Translations under genes and position numbers: made by a program | In this document: in pieces, positions 18,618 to 28,596 of the stretch | Layout of the letters: each line of letters opens with the position of its first letter | Position numbering within the stretch: position 1 is the first letter of the stretch | The notes under the pieces: model-generated | Databases searched by the model: none | Told to the model about the DNA's origin: nothing | The model's input: the letters and a program-made list of their open reading frames with translations, nothing else | From: Dyadobacter bucti | GTDB taxonomy: Bacteria > Bacteroidota > Bacteroidia > Cytophagales > Spirosomataceae | Direction of reading: 5' to 3' | DNA: 64,000 bases | Assembly (NCBI RefSeq): GCF_005869225.1 | Contig: NZ_SWFP01000002.1 | Location: 1,116,001 to 1,180,000, forward strand

Positions 18618-18905
18618 TCATCTCCCCCAGCGTAATTCGATCACATCACGGTTATACAGCGCATCCGCGTGCCGTGAAGCAATCCAGAACAATCCTTTGC
18701 TACGGATCATCCCGGCTGGCCAATTTTAAGAAATATAATTCCAGAAGCGCTCCGGATGAAAAGACCGCACGTACCGGAACAAAAAGAGCTGATGCCCTAC
18801 TCTTCCGTTTCCGGTACATGCCCGCCATTTTTCACCTTATTAAGTCCCTGGATCCACCTTGCCGACTGCTCTGCTTTTTCATAATCAAACAAGCCCGTGT
18901 TGCTG
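18618..18905 (-). pseudogene. Decayed C-terminal part of a CobW/COG0523-family GTPase
   Basis: Reading the minus strand from about 18905 gives NTGLFDYEKAEQSARWIQGL, then HVPETEE, a TAG, and GISSF. After a frame change comes RYVRSFHPERFWNYIS, a TAA, and NWPAGMIRSKGLFWIASR, ending at the TGA at 18618-18620. Concatenated, this follows the CobW C-terminal domain of metal-chaperone GTPases (N-T-G-x-F-[DE]-x-E, H-T-P-E-T-E-E-Y-G-I-S-S-F, F-H-P-x-R-F, I-R-S-K-G-F-F-W). It has at least one frameshift and two nonsense codons. The N-terminal GTPase half is missing; the SusD gene lies just beyond. It is a gene relic, not an expressed protein. Confidence 0.7.
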
Positions 18906-19001
18906 GTCGGTAAGCAAATTAACTATCGTTCTTGTATCAGACTGATCCTCATTTAGTTTCCGGCTCACAATCGTATCCAGCGAACCAAAACCGTCCCTGT
19001 C

Positions 19002-20444
19002 TTATCTAATGTCCCACCAATTCTTCACTGCCTGGGTGTCACCACCGATATTTTTGGCGGCTTCCTCACTGTTTCGGGCATTGCTTGCGCGGGTATTGTT
19101 CGGGTATTTCAACCGCTTGGGAACGTCGGTAACGTCCGGGTCGAGGCTGCCCGACGCGGGGGGAATAAACAGCACGCTGCCATCCGGCTTTTTGGTGTCC
19201 AGCCTTAGTCTCTCGAGCCAGGATTGTATTCCCTGCATGTACATGGCAATCCATTTTTGGGTACCAATCACATTTTTCCAATCCCCTGCCTTGTAAGGCA
19301 CGGCCGCTAGATAGGTTTCCACTGCTTTGGCATCTGTAATACCCCATTGTGTCATGGAAGCGGTAACGGCCTCTTTGTACAAATCCTCAGCCGCAGCGCT
19401 CCCCACACTCATACCCCTTGCTGCTGCCTCGGCCTTGATGAAAGCTATCTCTGCATAAGTGATCATATAACCTTTTGCCGAACCGCTGTAAGCGATCACA
19501 CCCGGCTTGGAAAGCCCGATCATCGTAGGCAGATTAGCCTCCGTACCATACACCTTTCCAATGTATTTACCATTTGTATCATCCGGGCGGGCAAAAATCG
19601 GCAGCCGCGGATCCTCCACCGATTGGAGGTAGTCGACCAAAGTGGATGTGACGGCAAATTCGACCAGCGGCCGTTCTACGTCGTTGTAAGGAAACCGGTT
19701 GGTGGTGGTAGCCACATTATAAGGAAAATATACATCCTGGCCCACATTCATCAGCGTATTCTTTACCGCATCCTCGATCACGGCTTTGGCTTCCGCAGGT
19801 TGTGCATCCGCCATCCGCATGGCTATCCGCATACGCAAGGCGTTCGCGATCCTGATCCACTGCTGCACGTCCCCTTTCGCAATAACATCCCCCCGGACCA
19901 CACCCGACGGAGTTCCCGACAGCACATCGATCTGCGTCTTCAAAGAAGCGAGCAATGCCGCATAAACGTCCCTGCCTTTGTCGAACACAGGCTGGGGAAT
20001 GTCTTCTCCCTGCAATGCCTGGGTGTAAGGAATATCGATGTACACATCAGTGAGGATGTGAAAAATCCAGGCTTTCAGAATTTCCGCCACCGCTATGGTA
20101 TGCGGACTGGTTTCTGACGGATGCCGGTCGTAATAGTTCTGTATTTCTTTCAGATCCATCAGCGGGCCGGCATACAGCCCGGCCCAAAGGCCATCATTGG
20201 TAAACAAAAAACGCCCGTCGGATGTCTTGTCGGTGCCCATCCAATATTGGGAGAGCTCCATTCCGATGCGGCCATTGAAATAGGTGTCATACATCAGGTC
20301 GGAGGCGCGTTTTTCGGCATTTGACAACAGGAATTCCGGCTGCGTCTCGCTCGATCGCGACGGGTCGGTGTTCAGGGATTCGAAATTATCGCACCCTGTG
20401 AAAGCCATCAGGGCTGTTAACAGGAAAAATAGCTTGTTTTTCAT
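19002..20444 (-). CDS. SusD-like outer-membrane lipoprotein (SusD_2 type)
   Basis: 480 residues. The lipoprotein signal MKNKLFFLLTALMAFTGCDN has its lipobox at FTGC. The next part, NTDPSRSSETQPEFLLSNAE, and the FNGRIGMELSQYWMGTDKTS segment place it in the SusD/RagB nutrient-binding group of the SusD_2 (PF12771) type rather than the classical SusD of the neighbouring pair. The helical repeats include KAWIFHILTDVYIDIPYTQAL, and the end is WWDIR. It starts 33 bp after its SusC partner (20478-23741), so the two form one transcript. No degradative enzyme is adjacent, and the transported substrate cannot be inferred. Confidence 0.9.
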   Translation of the reverse strand: MKNKLFFLLTALMAFTGCDNFESLNTDPSRSSETQPEFLLSNAEKRASDLMYDTYFNGRIGMELSQYWMGTDKTSDGRFLFTNDGLWAGLYAGPLMDLKEIQNYYDRHPSETSPHTIAVAEILKAWIFHILTDVYIDIPYTQALQGEDIPQPVFDKGRDVYAALLASLKTQIDVLSGTPSGVVRGDVIAKGDVQQWIRIANALRMRIAMRMADAQPAEAKAVIEDAVKNTLMNVGQDVYFPYNVATTTNRFPYNDVERPLVEFAVTSTLVDYLQSVEDPRLPIFARPDDTNGKYIGKVYGTEANLPTMIGLSKPGVIAYSGSAKGYMITYAEIAFIKAEAAARGMSVGSAAAEDLYKEAVTASMTQWGITDAKAVETYLAAVPYKAGDWKNVIGTQKWIAMYMQGIQSWLERLRLDTKKPDGSVLFIPPASGSLDPDVTDVPKRLKYPNNTRASNARNSEEAAKNIGGDTQAVKNWWDIR

Positions 20445-20477
20445 ATACTTTAAATTTTTGATATCCGGGTTAGCAGG

Positions 20478-23400
20478 TCAGAAAGTAACATTCAGGTTAA
20501 CACCATAACTGCGGACGGGCGGCAATGCTCCTCCTTCAAAACCGATCTGGTTGCTGATGGAATTGGTGATATTGGCCGGGTCCACATTGGGTGCATTGCT
20601 TTTCATCAGCCAGAGATTCCGGCCGGTCAATGTTACCCGCAATGCCTGCATACTCAGCTTTTTGGCGAAGCTTTCGGGCAGGTACCAGCCCAGCCGGACC
20701 TCGCGCAAATAAATGTAGCTGCCGTCGTACAGGTTTGCCCTGCTGATCCGGTTGCCACCATCGGCGTTGAAATGCGTCCTGGCAGGTACTGCAATATCAT
20801 TTACGGTACCGTCTGCTTTTACCCCCTGATTGATCACGCCGTTTTCACGGATACCGTCTTCAGCCGTTTCTGCCAGCATACCGGATTTGTTACCATACAA
20901 ATTGGTATAAGAGAAAAAGTCACCACCCCTCTGGAAATCCACCAGGGCAGACAGATATAAATTCTTGTAGCTCAGCATATTCGACAATCCTCCGATAAAA
21001 TCCGGATTGGCGTCACCGATGATCACGGGTGTCGGGGTTACATTGTAGGTACCATTATCGGCTACCGTTTTATTTCCCTTTGCATCATACACATAATCGG
21101 TTCCGAGCATGGTACCGAGCGACATCCCTCTCTGCGCCACCATCGACACTTTGTTCGTGCGGCGTTCGGTACCGATGATAAACCTTTCGATACCCTGGAT
21201 GTTGTCGCCGGTACTGTTCAGATCGAGCACCGTATTTTTGTTTTTGGAAAAATTAAGGCCCAGGCGCCAGCTGAAATTCGTCGTCATAACCGGCGTTACC
21301 GAAAGTGTCAGTTCAATTCCCTTATTCTGCACAGTACCGCCATTCACTACCTTGGTAGTAAATCCACTTTCGGAAGGAATCTGCACATTCCAGATCTGGT
21401 TTTTGGTTTTCCTGTTGTAGTAGGTAAAGTTCGCCCCGACCCGGTCATTGAAAAACTTGAAATCAACACCGCCCTCCGTTTCCGAAGAAAGCTCCGGTTT
21501 CAGGCGACTGTTGAAAAGCTTGTCGGAAGTACTCTGCAACGGATAAGTATCAAAAGGCGCCACGTAATCATAGTAGCGCGACACCGAGTACGGGTCCGCA
21601 TCGTTACCCACCTGCGCATACGAAAGGCGCGCCTTACCCAGCGTCAGCCAGTTGCTTTTTGCAAGCAGATCGGAGAATATGAATGAACCGGCCACAGACG
21701 GATAAAAGTACGAGTAATTGCCGGTCTGTTTCAATGTCGACGCCCAGTCGTTTCGCCCGGTTGCGGTAAGGAAAAGGTATCTCTTGTAGCCCAGGGTCAC
21801 CGAGGCAAAAAGGGAATTGGTTTGTCTGTTGCCGTAAGCGTTGGAAACCGTAGCAGGTGTCACCGAGTTTTGCAACACGTAAACCATCGGATTCTGCAGC
21901 CCGCCATTGGTCGTGCCTGCATCTATACTGGATTTGATGCTCAGAATATTCCCACCGGCTACCGCTTCCAGTGTCAGCTTCGAATCTGCAAAAGACTTGT
22001 TGATATTCAGCGTTCCCTGGTAGTTGTTTTCATTGTTGACCACCGCCCTTTTGGCATAAGAACCTACAAAAAAGCCTTTCGCGCTGCGGACCTCATCCAG
22101 GTGGTTCAGATAATCCGAAAACACACGTATGTCGGCGGAAAGCCAGTCGGTAAATTTGTAGGTAAGCCCTGCGTTCCCGAAATAGCGGTTGTTCCTGTCG
22201 GTATTGTAATTTTCGTACTGGTTCCAGTACGGATTCTGAGTAAATGCAGGTTTCTGGATATTCCACGCGGTGCGGTTCCAGGATTGCTCCGTTCCGTCCG
22301 CGTATTTGTAGTTTTTCAGATAAGCATCATCAATCTGCCGCTGTCCGAACATCACATAAAAAAGCATCGGGTTATTGCCAAAGAAACCGGTTCCCGGCCG
22401 TCCTTTGGAATGATCATTGACATAATTGATCCCGCCGCTGAACGTGAATTTTTCGTTGAACTTATATGTAGTATTGAGGCTGATAAAAAAGCGGCTGAGA
22501 TTACTTCCCGGGTAAATAAAGTTCTGCTTCGTTTGCCCGACCGAGAAACGGATCGACCCATTATCGCCGCTGCTGGCGACAGACAGGTTATTCGAGAAAG
22601 TTACCCCTGTTTTGAAAAACTGTTTTGCATTGTCGGGCTGCGGGCTCCACGGGGCAGTTTTACCAAAATTGGGATTGTTGCGGTCCTGGTCCCACGACCA
22701 GTAATGGCGCACCAGCTGGCCTTCCATTTTCGGCCCCCAGGATTCGTCCGTACCATAATCCGGGATAAGGTCGTAACGCCCCTTGCCATCATCGTCGTCA
22801 TAAGTACCGCCCCCTGGTAAAAAACCAGTAGGATTCTGATTGACATACAATTTGGCAAAACTGGAACTGCCTCCGCCGCCGTACAAATTTTGAAACTTGG
22901 GCAGAAGCGAAACCTGGTCGGTCTGGACGTTCAGGTCGTAATTGAGAGAGAGCTTGCCGGAACCTTTGCCGGTTTTAGTAGTAATATAAATCACCCCGTT
23001 CTGCCCCCGGCTTCCATACAATGCTGTCGCCGCTGCACCTTTTAGTACCGAAATATTCTCGACATCATTGGGATTGATCAGCTGGGCAGGGTTACCGTAA
23101 TCATACCCTCCGCCGCCGGTACCCTGACCGCCCGTGACTCCGTACGAATTCATGTTCATATTCGCCATAGGCACGCCATCCACAATAAAAAGTGCATTGT
23201 TATTCCCTGAAATGGATTTCAACCCGCGTATGGTAACCCGTGACGACCCGCCCATCGAACCGCTGTTCCCGCCGATCTGGACCCCGGCCAGCTTTCCCTG
23301 CAGCGAGTTAATGTAGTTAACCTCCCTGGCCTCCTGAATCCCTCCACCGTCGATCTGCTGGATCGCATAACCTACATTCCGTGTGTTGCGCTGGACACCC

Positions 23401-23741
23401 AGGGCCGTTACCACCACCTCGCCCAGGCTTTTTACATCCGCTTTGAGTTTGACCGTCACTTCGGACATGGCTGCCGACACGTTCATATCCTGCGTCACAT
23501 AACCGATGGACGATACCGCAAGGACATGGTTTCCGGTGGGCAGCGAGATCGCAAAATTACCTTCCGTATCGGTGTTGGTACCATTGTTGGAACCCTTCAC
23601 CAGTACGCTCGCGCCCGGGATCGGCGCATTGCTTTCATCTATGACTTTCCCTCTGACCCTCCGGTCCTGGCCCACGGCATTGGCCACGCAAAAAAGCACG
23701 ACCAGCAGGACCGATAAACAACTTCGTATAGATAACGTCAT
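20478..23741 (-). CDS. SusC/RagA-family TonB-linked outer-membrane transporter
   Basis: 1087 residues. The signal peptide ends near ANAVGQ. The CarboxypepD_reg domain reads VRGKVIDESNAPIPGASVLV and GTNTDTEGNFAI. It is followed by SLGEVVVTALGVQRNTRNVG and a plug with KGAAATALYGSRGQNGVIYI, then the barrel. The LGVQRN-type plug start is typical of SusC proteins that pair with SusD_2-type lipoproteins, which agrees with the downstream gene. There is no STN domain, sigma factor, AraC or HTCS gene nearby, so its regulation is not visible. A strong terminator (23905-23963) separates it from the SusD gene upstream, so it has its own promoter within 23742-23904. Confidence 0.93.
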   Translation of the reverse strand: MTLSIRSCLSVLLVVLFCVANAVGQDRRVRGKVIDESNAPIPGASVLVKGSNNGTNTDTEGNFAISLPTGNHVLAVSSIGYVTQDMNVSAAMSEVTVKLKADVKSLGEVVVTALGVQRNTRNVGYAIQQIDGGGIQEAREVNYINSLQGKLAGVQIGGNSGSMGGSSRVTIRGLKSISGNNNALFIVDGVPMANMNMNSYGVTGGQGTGGGGYDYGNPAQLINPNDVENISVLKGAAATALYGSRGQNGVIYITTKTGKGSGKLSLNYDLNVQTDQVSLLPKFQNLYGGGGSSSFAKLYVNQNPTGFLPGGGTYDDDDGKGRYDLIPDYGTDESWGPKMEGQLVRHYWSWDQDRNNPNFGKTAPWSPQPDNAKQFFKTGVTFSNNLSVASSGDNGSIRFSVGQTKQNFIYPGSNLSRFFISLNTTYKFNEKFTFSGGINYVNDHSKGRPGTGFFGNNPMLFYVMFGQRQIDDAYLKNYKYADGTEQSWNRTAWNIQKPAFTQNPYWNQYENYNTDRNNRYFGNAGLTYKFTDWLSADIRVFSDYLNHLDEVRSAKGFFVGSYAKRAVVNNENNYQGTLNINKSFADSKLTLEAVAGGNILSIKSSIDAGTTNGGLQNPMVYVLQNSVTPATVSNAYGNRQTNSLFASVTLGYKRYLFLTATGRNDWASTLKQTGNYSYFYPSVAGSFIFSDLLAKSNWLTLGKARLSYAQVGNDADPYSVSRYYDYVAPFDTYPLQSTSDKLFNSRLKPELSSETEGGVDFKFFNDRVGANFTYYNRKTKNQIWNVQIPSESGFTTKVVNGGTVQNKGIELTLSVTPVMTTNFSWRLGLNFSKNKNTVLDLNSTGDNIQGIERFIIGTERRTNKVSMVAQRGMSLGTMLGTDYVYDAKGNKTVADNGTYNVTPTPVIIGDANPDFIGGLSNMLSYKNLYLSALVDFQRGGDFFSYTNLYGNKSGMLAETAEDGIRENGVINQGVKADGTVNDIAVPARTHFNADGGNRISRANLYDGSYIYLREVRLGWYLPESFAKKLSMQALRVTLTGRNLWLMKSNAPNVDPANITNSISNQIGFEGGALPPVRSYGVNLNVTF

Positions 23742-23904
23742 ATTTGTAAAATTTTAAGAATAATTATTCTTAAAAGATGAAGTCGAAATGTATATACTGG
23801 TGGCTACATCAGTTTAATCCTGACTCGTGAATACAGGTTACTTAAGACCTCAGTTACTTCGCAAAAACGCCCCCCGGCATTTGGAAGTAACAGATTGAAG
23901 ATCA

Positions 23905-23963
23905 ACAAAAACAGCAGGGCCTGCTTCAAATTCCCCATGTCGGGATTTGAAGCAGGCCCTGTC
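23905..23963 (-). terminator. Strong rho-independent terminator separating two SusCD operons
   Basis: CAGGGCCTGCTTCAAAT (23915-23931) and ATTTGAAGCAGGCCCTG (23945-23961) form a perfect 17-bp stem. On the minus strand it is followed by GCTGTTTTTG. It lies 41 bp after the stop of the SusD gene at 24004-25470 and ends that transcript. Confidence 0.85.
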
Positions 23964-24003
23964 ACCGGCGAGCAGCTGACGCTGGCTGCCTATCCGTATT
24001 TCT

Positions 24004-25470
24004 TTAGTTTACCCAGTCCGGATTTTGCTTTAACACGCCGTCTGAATTATCTATTTCTATTTGCGGCAAAGGCTGGTAATAGTTTTTTGGCCTCACCCAT
24101 TTTGTTCTTCCTATGTCGGCGGGAAATACTTTTTCAGGCTTCAACAGAAAAGTTGTGAGATCATATATGTTGGCTTTGTCCCAACGCAGCAGGTTCTGAT
24201 ATCTGAAATTCTCACCCGCCAGTTCCATTCTGCTTTCGTGTATCAGTGCATGGATATCCGCCCCGGTAACCGGACTGAGACCGGCTCTTTTACGTACCAG
24301 ATTGATCTCGGCATCCCCTGCACCTTTGCCATTAAGACGAATCTTTGCCTCAGCCACCAAAAGATAGGTTTCCGCAGCCCTCAGGAAAGGAATGTTGAGC
24401 CCGTGGTTGAATGTTTCCGGCGTGACCCAATCCATGTATTTGAAATAACTATGGCCGGTGTTGGACAGCCCGGGTATATGCACAACCCTCACACCCGCCT
24501 GGTTCACAGATTCCCCGTCCGATACAATGGTGGTTGTTTTACGTTTATCGCCGGTTTCAAATTCTTTCACCAGATCGGTCATTGGCTCATTAAAGCCGTA
24601 CATGCCCCAGGGACGCGGACCACGGTGTTTGGAGAGTAGTTCCTGGTTGATCCACGACATATCATTCATCATCAGAAAAAGATTTTCTTCAATGTTCTCG
24701 TTTCCGGTCCTGAAAAGGGTCAGGTAGTCGGGGGCCAATGCATAATTGTCGATCACATTCTTTCCGGATGCAATAGCCTTGTTCAGATTGTCGGAATCCG
24801 CATAATTCTTCGCCAAATGCATATATATGGAAGTCATCAGCGCCCATGCCGCTCCTTTACCAACGCTGCCCGCAATATTATGCAAAGGCAGGAGACCTAC
24901 GGCTGTATTCAGATCCTCCAATATAAATTGGGCCAGAACCTCCGGCGATTCACACTTCGGCAGATTGTATTCGTTGTTCAGAACATTTTCTTCCTTGATG
25001 ATAGGAACCTGTCCGTGAATAAGATACAACCTGTAATACGCATAGGCCCTCAGAAAGTAGGCTTGTCCCATGATGGAATTATACGAGTCGTCACTGATTG
25101 CGCCTGCTGCCTTCACTTTCGGCCCGTTGATGATCACACCATTGGCCCGGCTGATCACCTCATATTTATACTGATATGTATCCTTGATTTTTACGTTGGA
25201 CGGATCTGTGTTATAAGTTTCGATCTCTTCGTCCTCGGCATGGTCGCCGGCTCTCCAGTGGTCATCGCTCTGATTGTCGAAAAACAGATCGTCCATCCCC
25301 AGCGCCCGCGTGGCCCATGGGCCATATGCGCCGGCAATCGCATCGCGCAAATCCGCTTCGGTTTGCCAGTAATCCTCGTCAGTACGGCTGCCCACCAGCT
25401 GCTGGTCGAGAATACTATCACAGGAAAAACACAGTAGCCCGATCACTACCAACACTGCATATTTTTTCAT
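24004..25470 (-). CDS. SusD/RagB-family surface glycan-binding lipoprotein
   Basis: 488 residues, with a lipoprotein signal (VVIGLLCFSC, acylated Cys about 17). The classical SusD core is seen: VGSRTDEDYWQTEADLRDAIAGAY at the start (split around its conserved Trp), the helical repeat AYFLRAYAYYRLYLIHGQVPI, and the C-terminal IHESRMELAGENFRYQNLLRW block ending YQPLPQIEIDNSDGVLKQN. It begins 21 bp after the SusC stop at 25492, so it is co-transcribed with it. No hydrolase lies in the operon, so the ligand is not deducible. Confidence 0.92.
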   Translation of the reverse strand: MKKYAVLVVIGLLCFSCDSILDQQLVGSRTDEDYWQTEADLRDAIAGAYGPWATRALGMDDLFFDNQSDDHWRAGDHAEDEEIETYNTDPSNVKIKDTYQYKYEVISRANGVIINGPKVKAAGAISDDSYNSIMGQAYFLRAYAYYRLYLIHGQVPIIKEENVLNNEYNLPKCESPEVLAQFILEDLNTAVGLLPLHNIAGSVGKGAAWALMTSIYMHLAKNYADSDNLNKAIASGKNVIDNYALAPDYLTLFRTGNENIEENLFLMMNDMSWINQELLSKHRGPRPWGMYGFNEPMTDLVKEFETGDKRKTTTIVSDGESVNQAGVRVVHIPGLSNTGHSYFKYMDWVTPETFNHGLNIPFLRAAETYLLVAEAKIRLNGKGAGDAEINLVRKRAGLSPVTGADIHALIHESRMELAGENFRYQNLLRWDKANIYDLTTFLLKPEKVFPADIGRTKWVRPKNYYQPLPQIEIDNSDGVLKQNPDWVN

Positions 25471-25491
25471 TTTAAATAAGGCTTTATTGTT

Positions 25492-28400
25492 TTAAAATGT
25501 GATATCTATCCCAAGTACGAGGCTCTTGGACTGAGGCGTGTTGTTCAGAATCACACCGCGGTTCAGGTTGTCGCTTCCGCTTTCCTCTGGGTCGACACCA
25601 TCGAATTTGGTAAATGTCAATAGGTTACGACCTGACAAATAAAACCTGAGACGTGACATCCCAATGGCTTTCGATGCAGGCTCAGGAAAGGTATATCCAA
25701 GAGTTGCATCTTTCATTCTGACGTAATCGCCGTTTTTAAGGCCCAGCTCCGAAACACGGTAATTGTTATTGGCCCGAATGGTCGACATTCTGGGGTATTT
25801 GTTTGTAGAGCCTTCCCCTGTCCACCTTTCATAGGATACCGCATCCATATTGCCGCTCTGGGTTGGGTCGATCCCGCGCACCATCATGGCATCATAAACC
25901 TGATGGCCCAAAGAGCCGCTGAAAGTTGTGGAAAGATTGAAACCTTTGTAGCCGACGCCCAAATTGAAGCCCAGGAGCATTTTCGGGTTAGGGTTTCCGA
26001 TTCTGACCCTGTCTTTCTCATCTACGATATGATCGCCGTTGAGATCCATAAAACGCACGTCACCCGGCGTGATATACACTTTGCGGGGGTCTGCCGAGAT
26101 ATTCGGATCGCCGTCGACTTCTCCCTGATTCTGGTATATCCCGTCCGTTTTCCAGCCGTAGAATGTGCCCACAGCCTGGCCCTGGTAGGTCCTGTTGTAT
26201 TCGTTTGAGGAAATATATTTGGCCTCGCCATATAGTTTTGTGACCTCGTTTTGCAGGAAAGTCAGGTTCAACCCCAGGTCAAAATTCACCTCTCCAACCT
26301 GACCGTTGTAGGAAGGCTCGATCTCGAGTCCGTAATTGCGCATTTCGCCGGCATTGAAATCAGGGATAGATACCGTTCCGGATGCCAGAAGGCTGGGCAG
26401 CGGGATCAGCATATTCTTGGTCCTTTTGTCGAAATAAGCGATATCCATGTTCACTTTGTTATTGAACAGGCCCAATTCCAGAAGGACATTCAGCGAGCTG
26501 GTCGTTTCCCAGGTGATATTGGCGTTCGCAAAGGAAGCGAGCCGGGTTCCCGTTAAATTGGTACCCCCCAGCACGTATTTGACATCCTTTTGATATACGT
26601 TCAAATACTGGAACGCATCCACATTCTGGTTACCGAGTTGTCCCCAGCCGACATTCAGCTTCATATTGGATATCATGGAGTTGTCTCTCAGGAAGCTTTC
26701 GTTTGAAATACGCCACCCTGCGGAAATAGAGGGAAAATAACCCCACCTTTTACCGTCGGCAAATCTGGACGAACCGTCTGCCCTGAAAATACCGGAAACA
26801 TAATATTTGTCTTTAAAACTATAGGTACCGCGAAAGAAAGCCGAGGTAAGCCCGGTGGTCGGATACTCGCTGCCTTCCACTCTGGTGGTCGCCGCATTGG
26901 ACATCACCAACTGGCTGTTGATGGTAGATGCAAACCCCATCCCGATCATCCTGTTCCAGTTGCTGTCGTCGATCTGCCCGGAAACACCCAAAGTTGCACC
27001 GATGTGATGGTCGCCGACAGATTTGTCATAGTTGGCAAAAACCTCCCCTAACTTGGTTGTTGCTTCAAAATTGGCATCTTCCAATGTCGGGGCCGACTCA
27101 CTTCTCGACTGGTCCGGTGTGATGTTCTGGAACCTGTCGTTACCCGAGGTTGTCCGCTGGTAAGATGCCCTTGCGCTCAAAGTCAGGGCTTTGGTCACAT
27201 CAAAATCCACCTTGGTAGTGATAATGGTTCTGACCTCATCGGTGTACCACCATTCTTCCCTGGCCTTGTACACCGGATTCCACATGTCGCCCAGCTGCGT
27301 ACTTGCCTTGCCCGAGCCGTAGCTGCCGTTGTCGTATTTTACCGGGATAGCAGGCATATAACGGTAAGCCGAGTATATGGTCGTGGAAGTTCCCGAGCCT
27401 CCGAGGTCGTCCTGTACGATCCGGTTTTTCCTGCCTGATATCCGTACGTTTTCTTCCACCCTGAGGCGGTTGGATATTTTCTGGGTGCTTCTGAGCGAAA
27501 GGCCGAGGCGTTTCATATCAGTGGTAATAAGTGTGCCCTCTTCGTCTCTGTAAAACACATTGGCGTTAATGGTCGCATTCTCGGAGCCCCCGCCAATGGT
27601 GACGTTGTAATCGGTGAACAATCCGGTGCGAAACATGGCGTCCTGCCAGTCGGTACGGGTCTTGTTGTAATACTCATCCCCCCACGGAGAATTCTGGTCT
27701 ATCGGGAGGCCGTCCATTACATATCGCTCACGTTTAAGCTCGTAAAGCTTCTCGGCATTCAGGACAGGATATTTTTTAATGAGACTGTTAAAACCAGTAG
27801 AGGCGTTTAGCCGCACGGTTGTCTTCTGGTTGAAACCCGCTTTTTTGGAAGTAACCAGCACCACACCATTCGCAGCCCGCGTACCATATATTGCTCCGGA
27901 TGCTGCGTCTTTCAATATCTCGATGGACTCGATTTCGGCCGGCGCCAGTTGCCCCAGTATATCAGCGCTCACAGGTACGCCGTCCAACACGATCAGCGGT
28001 TGGGTATTGTTGATCGTACCCACTCCCCGGATCCTGATACTCGGCGTTTTTCCGGGAAGACCGGATGAAACAAACTCGACACCGGAAGCCCTGCCCTGTA
28101 ACGATAAAGCCACGTTGGATGCAGTCGATGTTTCGATATCCTTGCCATCAATTTTTGCAATGGAGGAAGTTATTTCACTCTTTTTCTGAGTACCGTACCC
28201 TACTACCACTACCCCGCCCAGCATGGTAGCGTCAGCTATCAAAGTAATTTTCAATTTACTTTCATCTCTGATGCTTAGTTCCTGGGTTTTCATTCCTATA
28301 AACGATATCACCAGAACATCTCCTATTTCTGCCTGAATAGCAAAGTTTCCATCCGCATCGGTAACCACACCTTTTGAAGTACCTTTTAACACCACGCTGG

Positions 28401-28596
28401 CCCCCGGAAGCGGCGCATTTGTGGGGTCAATTACAGTTCCCGTTATGGGCAGCAGCACAGTTTTCGTGGAAGGCTTATTTTTTGAAAAGGCAGTTGGGCC
28501 GGCTTGCATGGAAAAGCTGGCGAGCGCGAAGAAAACCAGAAAAAAGGATCGTGTCACACACTTTAATTTCTGCTTGTCAGTAGATTTCAATAACAT
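25492..28596 (-). CDS. SusC/RagA-family TonB-linked outer-membrane transporter
   Basis: 1034 residues. The N-terminus (KCVTRSFFLVFFALASFSMQ) is a signal peptide. The CarboxypepD_reg domain contains ITGTVIDPTNAPLPGASVVL and KGVVTDADGNFAI. The SusC linker is GGVVVVGYGTQKKSEITSSI, the plug contains KDAASGAIYGTRAANGVVLV, and the barrel ends in ITF. No STN domain is present. It is first gene of a two-gene operon with the SusD lipoprotein 21 bp downstream. Upstream is a 335-bp gap and the HD-domain gene on the same strand, so a separate promoter is likely. Substrate and regulator are not visible. Confidence 0.93.
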   Translation of the reverse strand: MLLKSTDKQKLKCVTRSFFLVFFALASFSMQAGPTAFSKNKPSTKTVLLPITGTVIDPTNAPLPGASVVLKGTSKGVVTDADGNFAIQAEIGDVLVISFIGMKTQELSIRDESKLKITLIADATMLGGVVVVGYGTQKKSEITSSIAKIDGKDIETSTASNVALSLQGRASGVEFVSSGLPGKTPSIRIRGVGTINNTQPLIVLDGVPVSADILGQLAPAEIESIEILKDAASGAIYGTRAANGVVLVTSKKAGFNQKTTVRLNASTGFNSLIKKYPVLNAEKLYELKRERYVMDGLPIDQNSPWGDEYYNKTRTDWQDAMFRTGLFTDYNVTIGGGSENATINANVFYRDEEGTLITTDMKRLGLSLRSTQKISNRLRVEENVRISGRKNRIVQDDLGGSGTSTTIYSAYRYMPAIPVKYDNGSYGSGKASTQLGDMWNPVYKAREEWWYTDEVRTIITTKVDFDVTKALTLSARASYQRTTSGNDRFQNITPDQSRSESAPTLEDANFEATTKLGEVFANYDKSVGDHHIGATLGVSGQIDDSNWNRMIGMGFASTINSQLVMSNAATTRVEGSEYPTTGLTSAFFRGTYSFKDKYYVSGIFRADGSSRFADGKRWGYFPSISAGWRISNESFLRDNSMISNMKLNVGWGQLGNQNVDAFQYLNVYQKDVKYVLGGTNLTGTRLASFANANITWETTSSLNVLLELGLFNNKVNMDIAYFDKRTKNMLIPLPSLLASGTVSIPDFNAGEMRNYGLEIEPSYNGQVGEVNFDLGLNLTFLQNEVTKLYGEAKYISSNEYNRTYQGQAVGTFYGWKTDGIYQNQGEVDGDPNISADPRKVYITPGDVRFMDLNGDHIVDEKDRVRIGNPNPKMLLGFNLGVGYKGFNLSTTFSGSLGHQVYDAMMVRGIDPTQSGNMDAVSYERWTGEGSTNKYPRMSTIRANNNYRVSELGLKNGDYVRMKDATLGYTFPEPASKAIGMSRLRFYLSGRNLLTFTKFDGVDPEESGSDNLNRGVILNNTPQSKSLVLGIDITF

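Noticed and set aside
18674..18913. 79-codon plus-strand frame
   Set aside because: It is the complement of the CobW-like relic, which explains its length.
21822..22820. 332-codon plus-strand open frame
   Set aside because: It lies fully inside and opposite to a clear SusC gene and shows no family features.
6224..28596. Possible recombination or duplication between the SusC genes
   Set aside because: Similarity between SusC copies is limited to family motifs; no long identical stretches or flanking repeats were seen.
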